DNA from: Leisingera sp. SS27
GTDB lineage: Bacteria; Pseudomonadota; Alphaproteobacteria; Rhodobacterales; Rhodobacteraceae
DNA: 64,000 nucleotides
Direction of reading: 5' to 3'
Assembly (NCBI RefSeq): GCF_028368855.1
Contig: NZ_JAQNCY010000002.1
Location: forward strand, 124,001 to 188,000
The notes under the pieces were generated by a model, which did not search any database, had not been told where the DNA came from, and saw only the letters and a list, made by a program, of their open reading frames with translations. Numbering within the stretch: the stretch's first letter is position 1; each line of letters begins with the position of its first letter. The position numbers and the translations under genes are program-made. This document shows, in pieces, positions 16,343-24,677 of this stretch.

Positions 16343-16801
16343 TCAGACCGGCAGCGCCGTGGTCTTGAATACCGTGCGCAGGGCAAAGCTCGACTGCATC
16401 TGCGCCACCCCCGGCAGCCGCGCCAGATGCTGCCGGTGGATGCGGGCGAAATCCTCGGTGTTCTCCGCCACCACCTTGAGGATGTAATCCGCGGTGCCCG
16501 CCATCAGGTGGCATTCCAGCACGTCCGGAATCCGCGACACCGCTTTCTCAAACGCGTCCAGAACTTCGTCCGCCTGGCCGGACAGGGTGATCTCCACAAA
16601 CACCGTCGACGGCACGTTCATCTTGCGCGCATCCAAAAGGGCGACATATTCGCGGATATAGCCCTCCGCCTCCAGCCGCTGCACCCGCCGGTGACAGGCC
16701 GAAGCGGACAGGTTCACACGCTCCGACAGATCGGCGTTGGAGATGCGCCCCTGCTTTTGCAGCACCGAGAGAATGCGACGATCTGTTTCGTCTAGCGACA
16801 T
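16343..16801 (-). CDS. Lrp/AsnC-family regulator of alanine dehydrogenase (AldR-like)
   Basis: 152 residues: N-terminal HTH (LDETDRRILSVLQKQGRISNADLSERVNLSASACHRRVQRLEAEG, read in short blocks) and C-terminal RAM effector domain (TVFVEITL, LMAGTADYILKVVAENTEDF). The start at MSLDETD (16801, AAGGA upstream) matches the family; two more in-frame ATGs lie upstream. It is divergent from ald, the standard arrangement in which the Lrp protein activates ald in response to alanine. Confidence 0.9.
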   Translation of the reverse strand: MSLDETDRRILSVLQKQGRISNADLSERVNLSASACHRRVQRLEAEGYIREYVALLDARKMNVPSTVFVEITLSGQADEVLDAFEKAVSRIPDVLECHLMAGTADYILKVVAENTEDFARIHRQHLARLPGVAQMQSSFALRTVFKTTALPV

Positions 16802-16837
16802 TTTGCGAAGATCCTTGCTGTATTCTGCCATTATACG

Positions 16838-16850
16838 CGAAGAATCTTCG
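16838..16850. promoter_or_regulatory. candidate Lrp/AldR operator
   Basis: CGAAGA-A-TCTTCG, a perfect 6+1+6 inverted repeat in the 139-bp gap between the lrp-type gene and ald. A related half (GCGAAGATCC) lies at the lrp start (16805-16814). Confidence 0.5.
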
Positions 16851-16940
16851 AAAGGCATGTTTTTATTCTGCCCAAATAAGCAGCACATTCCGGGCCGCCT
16901 GCGGCAATATGCCCGCAGAGAGTTTTGAGGAGATACTCAC

Positions 16941-18059
16941 ATGAAAATCGGCTGCCCCACCGAAATCAAACCGCAGGAATTCCGCGTCGGCATGACCCCG
17001 GACGCCGCCCGCGAAGCCGTCCTGCGCGGCCATGAGGTTGTCATCCAGCAAGGCGCCGGCATGGGCGCAGGCTTCGCCGACGAAGACTATGTTGCCGCCG
17101 GTGCCGTGATCCTGGACACCGCTGAGGAAATCTTTGCCACCGCCGACATGATCGTCAAGGTGAAGGAACCCCAAGCGGTTGAGCGCAAGATGCTGCGCGA
17201 GAACCAGCTGCTGTTCACCTACCTGCACCTGGCACCCGATCCGGCACAGACTCACGACCTGCTGGAAAGCGGTTGTACTGCAATCGCTTACGAGACCGTG
17301 ACCGACGACCGCGGCGGCCTGCCCCTGCTGGCGCCGATGTCCGAAGTGGCCGGCCGCCTGGCCCCCCAGGTTGGCGCCTATACCCTGCAGAAGGCCAACG
17401 GCGGCCGCGGCGTGCTGATGGGCGGCGTCCCGGGTGTGGCTCCGGCCAAGGTCGTCGTGATCGGCGGCGGCGTTGTTGGCACCCACGCGGCCAAGGTTGC
17501 GGCTGGCATGGGCGCGGATGTCACCATCCTCGACCGCTCGCTGACCCGCTTGAAGTACCTGGACGACGTCTTCGGCCGCTCCTTCAAGAACCAGTACTCC
17601 ACTGCCGGCGCCACCGCTGAACTGGTGCGCGAAGCCGACATGGTGATCGGTGCGGTTCTGGTTCCCGGTGCAGCAGCGCCTAAACTGGTGTCCCGCGCAC
17701 AGCTCTCTGAGATGAAGCCGGGCGCAGTTCTTGTCGACGTCGCCATCGATCAGGGCGGCTGCTTCGAGACCTCCAAGGCAACCACCCACGCCGACCCGAT
17801 CTATGAAGTCGACGGCATCATGCACTACTGCGTGGCCAACATGCCGGGCGCCGTGGCGCGCACATCGACCCAGGCTCTGGGCAACGCGACCCTGCCGTTC
17901 ATGCTGAACCTGGCCAACAAGGGCTGGCGCCAGGCCTGCGCCGACGACCGTCACCTGCTGAACGGCCTGAACGTGCACGCGGGCAAACTGACCTATGCCG
18001 CCGTGGGCGATGCCCTGGGCCTGGATTGCATTTCTCCGGAAGAGGCGCTGAAGCAGTAA
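16941..18059 (+). CDS. ald: alanine dehydrogenase
   Basis: 372 residues, normal length. Substrate residues Arg15, Lys75 (VKVKEP) and the catalytic His96 (FTYLHLAPD) are present, as is the NAD-binding GGGVVG (175-180) and the later [16 protein letters not shown] block. Catalyses L-alanine + NAD+ + H2O to pyruvate + NH4+ + NADH in the cytoplasm; in marine alphaproteobacteria it serves alanine catabolism or ammonium assimilation. A good ribosome site (GAGGAGA) and a terminator frame it as a single gene controlled by the divergent Lrp protein. Confidence 0.97.
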   Translation: MKIGCPTEIKPQEFRVGMTPDAAREAVLRGHEVVIQQGAGMGAGFADEDYVAAGAVILDTAEEIFATADMIVKVKEPQAVERKMLRENQLLFTYLHLAPDPAQTHDLLESGCTAIAYETVTDDRGGLPLLAPMSEVAGRLAPQVGAYTLQKANGGRGVLMGGVPGVAPAKVVVIGGGVVGTHAAKVAAGMGADVTILDRSLTRLKYLDDVFGRSFKNQYSTAGATAELVREADMVIGAVLVPGAAAPKLVSRAQLSEMKPGAVLVDVAIDQGGCFETSKATTHADPIYEVDGIMHYCVANMPGAVARTSTQALGNATLPFMLNLANKGWRQACADDRHLLNGLNVHAGKLTYAAVGDALGLDCISPEEALKQ

Positions 18060-18081
18060 TCCACTGCCTGTTTGAAACACT

Positions 18082-18116
18082 GAAGCCCCGCCGGACGGCG
18101 GGGCTTCTTCGTTTTT
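18082..18116 (+). terminator. ald terminator
   Basis: GAAGCCCCGCC GGAC GGCGGGGCTTC followed by TTCGTTTTT; eleven perfect pairs. Confidence 0.9.
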
Positions 18117-18151
18117 ACCCTGTTGGACCTGGCCACCTCGCTTTTCAGCCT

Positions 18152-18343
18152 TCAGATGCTGCCTGAGCCGAACTCGGCAACCAGAACTGCACGGCGGCGT
18201 TTTTTGACGCGAACATGCGGGCTGCCGCCATCGGGTCCATCATCGTCATCCTCGCCATCGAGAATTGCGGCCCGCATATCGTCGATATCAGAACTGTGCA
18301 GAAACCGCCTGACCGGGTGAAGCAGATTGCAATGCAGGATCAT
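18152..18343 (-). CDS. small hypothetical protein coupled to the YdcH-like gene
   Basis: 63 residues, not recognised. The ATG (18343-18341) overlaps the TGA of the upstream YdcH-like gene as ATGA, which argues it is translated. Composition is odd: a short acidic run (DGEDDDDGPDGG) followed by basic VRVKKRRR. No membrane segment or signal. It may be a lineage-specific partner of the upstream protein, or a chance frame. Confidence 0.4.
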   Translation of the reverse strand: MILHCNLLHPVRRFLHSSDIDDMRAAILDGEDDDDGPDGGSPHVRVKKRRRAVLVAEFGSGSI

Positions 18344-18594
18344 GCCGGCTCTCCTGAGGCAGAATGCTGCGGCGACAGCCGCGACAGCCCGTGCGCCTTC
18401 AGCGTCGCCATACAGCGCGTCATCTCATCCTTGATTTGCAGACGCCGCAGTTTCAGCCCGCGCAGGATCAGGCTGCACGGCGCGGGACGTTTCAGCTCCG
18501 ACGCAATCTTCGCTTTCACGTCCTGATGCTTCACACGCAGCTGCGCCAGCCGCACTTGCAGCGAAAACGCTTTTACCCGGGGACTGTCTTTCAT
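18340..18594 (-). CDS. YdcH/DUF465-like small helical protein
   Basis: 84 residues. VRLAQLRVKHQDVKAKIASEL, then LKRPAP and LILRGLKLRRLQIKDEM matches the two-helix YdcH pattern (LxxxHxxLdxxI..., PxxxxLkxLKkxKLxLKDEI). Small cytoplasmic proteins of this family are common in alphaproteobacteria, function unknown. The start at 18594 has GGAGG upstream; the longer frame to 18729 is rejected because it would cross the operator-like repeats. First gene of a two-gene unit divergent from the LysR gene. Confidence 0.65.
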   Translation of the reverse strand: MKDSPRVKAFSLQVRLAQLRVKHQDVKAKIASELKRPAPCSLILRGLKLRRLQIKDEMTRCMATLKAHGLSRLSPQHSASGEPA

Positions 18595-18692
18595 GGTTTG
18601 CCTCCATTTCTGATGCCTTGGGCTGTGTGCATTGCTGATGCATCCCTGGCCCGCTTTTTCAGATAGGCAGGCATTGTACCCGCAGGAAGCCA

Positions 18693-18726
18693 ATCTTATT
18701 TGAAAGTAAGATAGGTTTTTCCTATC
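18693..18726. promoter_or_regulatory. paired inverted repeats with OxyR-type half element
   Basis: ATCTTA-N8-TAAGAT (18693-18712) overlaps GATAGG-TTTTT-CCTATC (18710-18726). The latter contains ATAG-N7-CTAT (18711-18725), the exact half-unit of the OxyR recognition pattern. It lies 22 bp before the TTG start of an OxyR-like LysR gene and about 100 bp from the divergent YdcH-like gene, a typical place for autoregulation. Confidence 0.55.
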
Positions 18727-18747
18727 CATTTACGCAGCGAGGATCCT

Positions 18748-19671
18748 TTGTCCGCCATTACCTTGCGCCAGCTCCGCTACTTCAGCGTGCTCAGCAAATC
18801 GCTGCAGTACCGCAATGCGGCCCGCCAGCTGGGTATCAGCCAGCCCTCTCTCAGCCTGCAAATAAACGCGCTGGAGGAGGCACTTGGCACCCGCCTGGCA
18901 GAAAGGCGGCGCAGCGGCCTGATTCTGACACCCGAAGGGCGCGAGGTTGCCGCACAGGCTGAAAAGATCCTGCAGGACGTTGAAAAGCTCCAGCAGATCG
19001 GCGGCCCGTCTGAAGACGAGCTGGCAGGCACACTGCGGCTCGGGTCCTCGCCAACGATCGGCCCCTATCTGCTGCCCCGGGTGCTCCGGCAACTGCACAG
19101 GGCCTATCCGGAGCTGAAACTGGTCATCCGGGACGGCACGCCGCGCGACATGATCGAGGATCTTCTGGCGGGAAAGCATGACCTGGTTCTGACCCAGCTG
19201 CCCATCGCCCGCGACGACATCAGCCACACGTTCCTGTTCCGGGAGCCGCTGCACCTGGCCGTGCCCCGGGAGCATCCGCTGGCGGGACGGGATTATGTCA
19301 GAAAAGCGGATCTGTCGGGTGAAAGCCTGCTTAGCCTGAATGCATCCTACATGCTCAGCCGCCAGGTGTCCGATCTCTGCGCCGCGTCTGGCGCCCGCCT
19401 GCGCGACGATTTCGAAGGCACCAGCCTGGACGCGCTGCGCCAGATGGTATCGCTGGGGATGGGCATGACCCTTCTGCCCGCGCTTTACGCCGGATCCGAG
19501 GTCAAACCCGGTGAGGGAGATGTTGCTATTACTCAGATGAAGCCTGGGCTTTACCGGCAGGCCGGACTGGCGTGGCGGCGGTCCAGCGGCACGCCGGCCA
19601 GCTTTCTAAAACTGGCAGATTTCATCCGCGATGTCGCAGCAAGGGAGTTTGCCGGCAAGGTCCATCTGTAA
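18748..19671 (+). CDS. LysR-family regulator resembling OxyR
   Basis: 307 residues from a TTG start (GAGGA five bases upstream). N-terminal HTH: TLRQLRYFSVLSKSLQYRNAARQLGISQPSLSLQI. The effector domain aligns well with OxyR around its redox loop, including FEGTSLDALRQMVSLGMGMTLLPALY. In that alignment the resolving cysteine is kept (SDLCAAS), but the peroxidatic cysteine of OxyR is replaced by Met (SYMLSRQ). It is therefore either not a thiol peroxide sensor or uses another ligand. It is followed 86 bp later by a LysE-type exporter on the same strand, a possible target. Confidence 0.85.
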   Translation: MSAITLRQLRYFSVLSKSLQYRNAARQLGISQPSLSLQINALEEALGTRLAERRRSGLILTPEGREVAAQAEKILQDVEKLQQIGGPSEDELAGTLRLGSSPTIGPYLLPRVLRQLHRAYPELKLVIRDGTPRDMIEDLLAGKHDLVLTQLPIARDDISHTFLFREPLHLAVPREHPLAGRDYVRKADLSGESLLSLNASYMLSRQVSDLCAASGARLRDDFEGTSLDALRQMVSLGMGMTLLPALYAGSEVKPGEGDVAITQMKPGLYRQAGLAWRRSSGTPASFLKLADFIRDVAAREFAGKVHL

Positions 19672-19757
19672 CCGCGGCGTGCCGGTCTTTGCGCAAGATC
19701 CGGATCGACCGGACCAGCGGATTTGGCGTTTCTGGAACCCCGCCAAGAGGTTTCAAT

Positions 19758-20354
19758 ATGCTCCAGACCACCGCTGCCTTGATCGTGTTCCTGTTCCCGC
19801 TCGCCTACAGTCCCGGACCCGGCAACCTGTTCTTTGCCGCCAATGCCGCGCGGTTCGGCTTTGCTGCCACAGTGCCGGCCAATGCGGGGTACCATTTGGC
19901 GACCTGGATCGTGACCGCGGCAATCGGGCTTGGCTTCGTCACCGCAATCGAACAGGTCCCGCAGCTGTTTGCAGTGCTCAAGACAGCAGGCGCCCTTTAC
20001 GTTCTGCGGCTTGCCTGGAAACTGTTCCGGGCCGGCGCGCTGGAAGGCGCGCAGCAGGCCCGGGCGGCCAGCTTCACGGACGGTGCGGTGCTTTTGGCGC
20101 TGAACCCCAAGGCCTATGTGATCATTGCACTGATGTTTTCGCAATTCCTGGCCCTGGAAGAAGCTGGCCGCCTGCGTCCTGTGCTGCTGATTGCGACCGT
20201 CTTCACCCTCAATAACCTTCTGGCCTTCTCAGTCTGGGCGCTGGCCGGCGGCAGCATTGCCAAGCTGTTCCAGACACCAGGCAGCGCCCGCAGGCTGAAC
20301 ACGCTGTTTGGGGCCGTGCTGGCCGCGGTCGCGGTTTGGATGCTGCTGTCCTGA
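19758..20354 (+). CDS. LysE/RhtB-family exporter
   Basis: 198 residues, six hydrophobic segments. The family signature PLAYSPGPGNLFFAANAARFG is at the N-terminus, and ALNPKAYVIIALMF mid-protein. Members export amino acids (lysine, homoserine, threonine) or small amines across the inner membrane. The start at 19758 has AAGAGG upstream. Located downstream of the OxyR-like regulator; the substrate is unknown. Confidence 0.88.
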   Translation: MLQTTAALIVFLFPLAYSPGPGNLFFAANAARFGFAATVPANAGYHLATWIVTAAIGLGFVTAIEQVPQLFAVLKTAGALYVLRLAWKLFRAGALEGAQQARAASFTDGAVLLALNPKAYVIIALMFSQFLALEEAGRLRPVLLIATVFTLNNLLAFSVWALAGGSIAKLFQTPGSARRLNTLFGAVLAAVAVWMLLS

Positions 20355-20548
20355 GGCTTGCGGCACACGGCCCGCCGTTCTCCTGACGGAGACAATCAGT
20401 CCGGTTTGTTCCCGCGCAGATGGTTTTTGCCCGCCGCCAATTTTGTTAAAAATAAGGCAAATTTGTGGATTTGCGGGATGCCCGGACAGCAGCGGCCGGC
20501 AGGGCAGACCTGTGCAGCCCTTTCCGGTCACGAGTGAAAGCCCTTCTT

Positions 20549-21433
20549 ATGCCAGACAGTTCCAAGATCTTTACCTATGCCGTGGACGGCCTTGCCTATA
20601 CCGTCACCGTCTACGAGGAAAACGGCGCGTTTTTTGCCGACATCACCGTCGAAGAAGGCGCCATGGATGTGAACGCCGTCTATTTCGGCGATGATGACTT
20701 CTCCGGCTCCAGCGAAACCCTGAGCGGGCCGCTGAACATGAACGGCACCCGGCTGGACGGCGAAAAGGTGCAGTGGGACGAGGCCACGGAGCTGAGCGAC
20801 CCGGGCCTGGGACCGGAAGGCGAGGACAAGGAAACCTACCTGCAGACCGGCGACACAATGACGGTCGCGCTGGATATCGAAAGCCTCGACGAAATCGACG
20901 TTTTCGGGATCCGCGCCACGTCCACCACCACGGACGCCGGCTCCATCAAGGGGGTCAGCGATGACCCTGAGGGACCGGAAGAACCGGAAGAGCCTGTCTA
21001 TGAGAAGCTCTTCTTCGGCGAAGTTTTCTCCGAGACGGGCGACCCGCTTGGCGGCACTTTCATTCTGGCCGAAGAACCGGACCCGAACCCTTACAGCATT
21101 CCCGCCCTGCCCGAAGGCACCGAGCCGACCTTTGACAATTACCTGTCCTATTTCCTGTCGGATGATATCGGCGGCGATCTGTCTGCCGTGCAATCCGTGG
21201 TGTTTTACGGCAGCGGTGAAGACGGCGCGCAGGAAGAACTGTTCCGCATCAACGCCCCTGATGGCGGCTATCAAAGCCCGGATGAACTGCTGGCTGCCTA
21301 TGACGATGCGCTTGATGGTGCCGGCGATCTGTCCGGCATGGACCTGATGGCCGCGCTGAGCCTGGACGATCAGGCCGGCGCGGTACCGGAGGCAGAGGAC
21401 GACCTGGACACGGATGGTATTGAATTGGTGTGA
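20549..21433 (+). CDS. acidic hypothetical protein
   Basis: 294 residues, not recognised. Very rich in Asp and Glu throughout, with few Lys/Arg and no Cys. The N-terminal ~100 residues look beta-rich (FTYAVDGLAYTVTVYEENGAFFADITVEEG). A short proline-glutamate hinge (DDPEGPEEPEEPVYE) splits it into two halves, each with GxxFxxxGD-like turns. No signal peptide or membrane helix. The acidity and weak Ca-site-like loops would fit a secreted or surface protein exported by a type I system, but no RTX repeats are seen. The ribosome site is poor. Confidence 0.6.
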   Translation: MPDSSKIFTYAVDGLAYTVTVYEENGAFFADITVEEGAMDVNAVYFGDDDFSGSSETLSGPLNMNGTRLDGEKVQWDEATELSDPGLGPEGEDKETYLQTGDTMTVALDIESLDEIDVFGIRATSTTTDAGSIKGVSDDPEGPEEPEEPVYEKLFFGEVFSETGDPLGGTFILAEEPDPNPYSIPALPEGTEPTFDNYLSYFLSDDIGGDLSAVQSVVFYGSGEDGAQEELFRINAPDGGYQSPDELLAAYDDALDGAGDLSGMDLMAALSLDDQAGAVPEAEDDLDTDGIELV

Positions 21434-21577
21434 GCTGACCTTGGGCGGCCCGGGGCCGCCCGTGGTGCCGCCCTGCGGTTGAGGCGCTGCCCGCCGGATA
21501 TTCCCCGTTTACAGCATGAAAAGCCGCTCCTAGCCTGTAGCACATAAAAACGCGACAGGGATGGAAAGGAAACGGAC

Positions 21578-22009
21578 ATGCTGGACGAATTCAAGGCCTT
21601 CATCGCCAAAGGCAATGTGATGGATATGGCGGTGGGTATTATTATCGGTGCCGCCTTCACCGCAATCGTGAAATCCATGGTCGATGATCTGATCAACCCG
21701 ATCATCGGGCTGTTCACCGGCGGAGTGGATTTCACCAACAATTTCGTGGTTCTGGGCGGTGATGGCGCCAGCTACGGCTCGCTGGAAGCCGCGCGCGAGG
21801 CCGGCGCCTCGGTTTTTGCCTATGGTTCCTTCCTGATGGCGGTGATCAATTTCCTGATCATCGCCTGGGTGGTGTTCCTGCTGGTCAAATCCGTGAACCG
21901 CGCCCGTGACGCGATGGAACGGCAGGAGGACACCCCGGCAGAGGAGGCGCCCGCAGGCCCAACGGAGCTTGACGTACTGCTGGAAATCCGCGACTCGCTA
22001 AAAAAATAA
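21578..22009 (+). CDS. mscL: large-conductance mechanosensitive channel MscL
   Basis: 143 residues. [26 protein letters not shown] (N-terminal amphipathic helix and TM1, read in pieces) and DDLINPIIG are near invariant. TM2 is [21 protein letters not shown], and the C-terminal cytoplasmic helix ends [14 protein letters not shown]. Forms a pentameric inner-membrane pore opened by membrane tension in hypo-osmotic shock. AAGGAAACGGAC precedes the start. A hairpin separates it from mscS. Confidence 0.97.
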   Translation: MLDEFKAFIAKGNVMDMAVGIIIGAAFTAIVKSMVDDLINPIIGLFTGGVDFTNNFVVLGGDGASYGSLEAAREAGASVFAYGSFLMAVINFLIIAWVVFLLVKSVNRARDAMERQEDTPAEEAPAGPTELDVLLEIRDSLKK

Positions 22010-22035
22010 CGCCGGGACACCGGCACCAAGGAATT

Positions 22036-22063
22036 GCAGAGGGGCGGGTTTCCGCTCCTCTGC
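22036..22063 (+). terminator. hairpin between mscL and mscS
   Basis: GCAGAGGGGCGG / CCGCTCCTCTGC, twelve pairs including one G-T, loop GTTT, followed by GCGTTTG. Likely terminates or attenuates mscL transcripts 24 bp before mscS. Confidence 0.6.
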
Positions 22064-22086
22064 GCGTTTGAAAGGGATAACCGCAA

Positions 22087-22893
22087 ATGGAACATTTGAT
22101 CGAACAGGCCGGCGCGCTGTGGCCGCTTGCCGTGGCAGGCTTCAAGGCGCTGGTGGTGCTGATCCTGGGCTGGATTGCCACCGGCTGGATCAGCGGTGCG
22201 GTGCGCAACCGTATCAACAAGACTCCGCAGATTGACCCGACACTGGGGAATTTCGCCGCCAGCATGATCCGCTGGGTGCTGCTGGCGGTGGTGCTGGTTG
22301 CAATTCTCGGCATTTTCGGCATTCAGGCCACCAGCCTGGTGGCGATGCTGGGCGCTGCCACTCTTGCGATCGGCCTGGCGCTGCAGGGCACGCTCAGCGA
22401 TCTGGCTGCAGGCTTCATGCTGATCCTGTTCCGCCCCTACAAGATCGGCCAGTATGTCGACATCGGCGGCACCGCCGGCACGGTGAAGGACGTGAACCTG
22501 TTCGTGACCGAGCTGGCAACGCCTGACAATGTGCAGATCATCGTTCCCAACGGCCAGGCCTGGGGCTCGGTGATCACCAACTTCTCGCATCATGCCACCC
22601 GCCGCGTCGACATGGTGTTCGGCATCGACTACAGCGACAGCGCCGATGCCGCCAAGGCAATTATCCTGGCAGAGGCGAATGCGGATGCGCGGGTGCTGCA
22701 AGATCCGGAGCCCTGGGTACGGGTCACCAACCTGGGTGACAGCTCTGTCGATCTGACCGCGCGGGTCTGGTGCAAGGCGGAGGATTACTGGGAAGTGAAA
22801 TTTGCCCTCACCCAAGGCGTGAAAGAGGCCTTTGACGCCAAGGGCATTTCCATACCCTATCCGCATTCGGTGGAAATCAAGAAGGCAGGCTGA
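22087..22893 (+). CDS. mscS: small-conductance mechanosensitive channel, MscS family
   Basis: 268 residues, the compact three-TM form. TM3 carries the Gly/Ala-packed pore helix LVAMLGAATLAIGLALQGTLSDLAAGF. The beta domain begins RPYKIGQYVDIGGTAGTVKDV with the conserved IIVPNG, and the C-terminal alpha-beta domain is complete. Heptameric inner-membrane tension-gated channel. AAAGGGATAACC precedes the start. Sits in tandem after mscL, so osmotic-downshock release is concentrated here. Confidence 0.95.
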   Translation: MEHLIEQAGALWPLAVAGFKALVVLILGWIATGWISGAVRNRINKTPQIDPTLGNFAASMIRWVLLAVVLVAILGIFGIQATSLVAMLGAATLAIGLALQGTLSDLAAGFMLILFRPYKIGQYVDIGGTAGTVKDVNLFVTELATPDNVQIIVPNGQAWGSVITNFSHHATRRVDMVFGIDYSDSADAAKAIILAEANADARVLQDPEPWVRVTNLGDSSVDLTARVWCKAEDYWEVKFALTQGVKEAFDAKGISIPYPHSVEIKKAG

Positions 22894-22946
22894 GGCTCTC
22901 CCGCCCGTCTTTGGCCCCCGCCGGGGCCGCATCCCGTTGGGCGTGG

Positions 22947-22970
22947 CGCCCCGCCTTTGGCGGGGCGTTT
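22947..22970. terminator. terminator after mscS
   Basis: CGCCCCGCC TTT GGCGGGGCG followed by TTT; between converging genes. Confidence 0.75.
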
Positions 22971-22992
22971 GCACGCCGCGGGTCCCGGATGC

Positions 22993-23529
22993 CTATTGCT
23001 GCCGCGCGCCCTGCATGGCCCGCAGGGCTGCATTCCGGGCTCTTGCCGCCCGGGCGCGCTCCTGCACTCTGTTTTCAGGTTTGGCCGGCGGCCAGCCCGC
23101 CAGTACGGTGACGCCTTCCTCATCCGCGAACGCCCACTGCGCCGCAATCAGCTGGTAATTCTTGACCTCCCAGCCGGAGGGGTCTGGCTGAAACCGGAAC
23201 CGCCAGGTGCCGCGGACCTTCACCGGCAGCCTCAGCTGACGGATGCTGTTCATTGCCTGGTGGCCGTTCATGGCTGCCCGCACACCCGCAGCCCGCAGCT
23301 TTTTCATGCGCACAACAAGGTTGCCTGCGTCCCGGAGCCGCCGGCCGGCAAACACCACCTCGATCTCTGCATCCGGCTGCACAATCCCCTTGACCACGAG
23401 ATCACCGCGGTTGTTGCGGCTGAATACCGGCACCAGCTCCACTACCACGTCACGCACTTCGCGCTTGAACAGGCCCGCATCCTCGATCAGCGGGGTGACT
23501 TGCACTGGAGGGCGGCGGCGGTTGGTCAT
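22993..23529 (-). CDS. hypothetical basic protein
   Basis: 178 residues, not recognised. Starts MTNRRRPPVQVTPLIEDAGLF. The middle part alternates strands and charged turns (VVVELVPVFSRNNRGDLVVKGIV, EIEVVFAGRRLRDAGNLVVR), and the C-terminal tail is a basic Ala/Arg/Gln helix (RVQERARAARARNAALRAM). No membrane segment, signal peptide or cysteine pair. Codon use resembles its neighbours. A single gene between mscS and a GNAT gene. Confidence 0.6.
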   Translation of the reverse strand: MTNRRRPPVQVTPLIEDAGLFKREVRDVVVELVPVFSRNNRGDLVVKGIVQPDAEIEVVFAGRRLRDAGNLVVRMKKLRAAGVRAAMNGHQAMNSIRQLRLPVKVRGTWRFRFQPDPSGWEVKNYQLIAAQWAFADEEGVTVLAGWPPAKPENRVQERARAARARNAALRAMQGARQQ

Positions 23530-23703
23530 TCGGCAGTCCCAAACACCGCCCTCCGGAAAGCGCGGTGCCTATGTTGTAGTTCCTAGTCGCCCTGAACCTA
23601 GACCAGGGGCGTTAAAGAAGCGTTGCTTGGCGTTGCGGACAACAGATGGATGAGCCTCTGGAAACGCAGGCCAAAACATTGAAATAATGGAATGTTTGCA
23701 GCT

Positions 23704-24231
23704 TTACCGGCTGACGGAACGCTTCATGACCAGCGTCGGGCTGCCCCTGTACAGCGCCTCGCCTGCGGGCGCATAACCCAGCTTGAGCGCCACCCTGTGC
23801 GATACCTTATGGGCAGGGTCGAAGATGCAGGCCGTTTCCGTCCAATCCGTCATCTCCTCCGCCCACTGGTGGATCCGGCCAACGGCCTCGGTCGCGATCC
23901 CCTGCCCATGCACCTCCGGTGCCAGCACCCAGCCCGCTTCCGGCACGCCCGCCAGCGGCGGCTCCATGCTGCGCTGGTAGTCGGCAAAGCCCACCTCGCC
24001 AATGAACCGGCCGCTCTCGCGCAGTGTCACCGCCCAATAGCCATACCCCATCGCCTGCCAATGGCCGATGTAGCGCAGCAGCCGGGCCCAGCTTTCCTCT
24101 GGTGCAGACGGCGTGCCGGAGATGAAACGCACCACCTCCGGCTCAGCCCAAAGCGCTGCCACGGCCTCGAAGTCCTGCACCCGGTGCGGGCGCAGGATCA
24201 GCCGCTGGGTCTCCAGCATGGGCGGTGTCAT
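23704..24231 (-). CDS. GNAT-family N-acetyltransferase (RimJ/RimL type)
   Basis: 175 residues. TQRLILRPHRVQDFEAVAALWAEPEV is the classic RimJ/L-type N-terminus. YWAVTLRESGRFIGEVGFADY and the acetyl-CoA loop EVHGQGIATEAV follow. The substrate is unknown. Its ATG overlaps the stop of ytoQ as ATGA (24228-24231), so it is the last gene of a coupled series methyltransferase - phosphoribosyltransferase - ytoQ - GNAT. Confidence 0.85.
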   Translation of the reverse strand: MTPPMLETQRLILRPHRVQDFEAVAALWAEPEVVRFISGTPSAPEESWARLLRYIGHWQAMGYGYWAVTLRESGRFIGEVGFADYQRSMEPPLAGVPEAGWVLAPEVHGQGIATEAVGRIHQWAEEMTDWTETACIFDPAHKVSHRVALKLGYAPAGEALYRGSPTLVMKRSVSR

Positions 24232-24677
24232 GCAGGCAGCTTGCCGGTCAGCACATAGGTGAGGATTTCGACCACCTGGCGCGGCTCCTCCGCCACCGCC
24301 AGCGCGGCGGCGTGAACCTCTTTCAGCGCGTGCTGATGCTCCGGCGGGCTGAGCACGATGATCGACTTGCCCAGCGCCGCAGCATAGCCCGCGTCAAAGG
24401 CCGCATTCCACTGCTTGTACTTGTCGCCGAAGCGCACCACCACAACATCGGCGTCCGCAATTCCCTTGCGCGTGCGGATCGCATTGACCATCGCGCCCTT
24501 GTGGTCATGCCAGTACTTGTTGTCCTCAGGCCCCAGCACCGCCACGCCGCAATCATCGCTGGCGCCGTGATCCGTCACCGGTGCGCTGAAGCTCACTTCC
24601 AGCCCCTTTGCGCCCTCAACGATCTGTTCCCGCCAGTCGGTGTGAATCTCGCCCGAGAGATAAACATTCAATGCCAC
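24228..24677 (-). CDS. ytoQ: YtoQ-family protein
   Basis: 149 residues from a GTG start (AAAGGA upstream), overlapping the end of the phosphoribosyltransferase gene by 10 bp. NVYLSGEIHTDWREQI, then FSAPVTDHGASDDCG, KYWHDHKGAMVNAIRTRKGIADADVVVVRFGDKYKQWNAAFDAGYA (in pieces) match YtoQ. The fold belongs to the nucleoside 2-deoxyribosyltransferase-like group, with the ADVVVVRF strand and DAGYA motif. The reaction is unknown; its overlap with a PRPP-type gene hints at nucleoside or nucleotide chemistry (inference). Confidence 0.85.
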   Translation of the reverse strand: MALNVYLSGEIHTDWREQIVEGAKGLEVSFSAPVTDHGASDDCGVAVLGPEDNKYWHDHKGAMVNAIRTRKGIADADVVVVRFGDKYKQWNAAFDAGYAAALGKSIIVLSPPEHQHALKEVHAAALAVAEEPRQVVEILTYVLTGKLPA

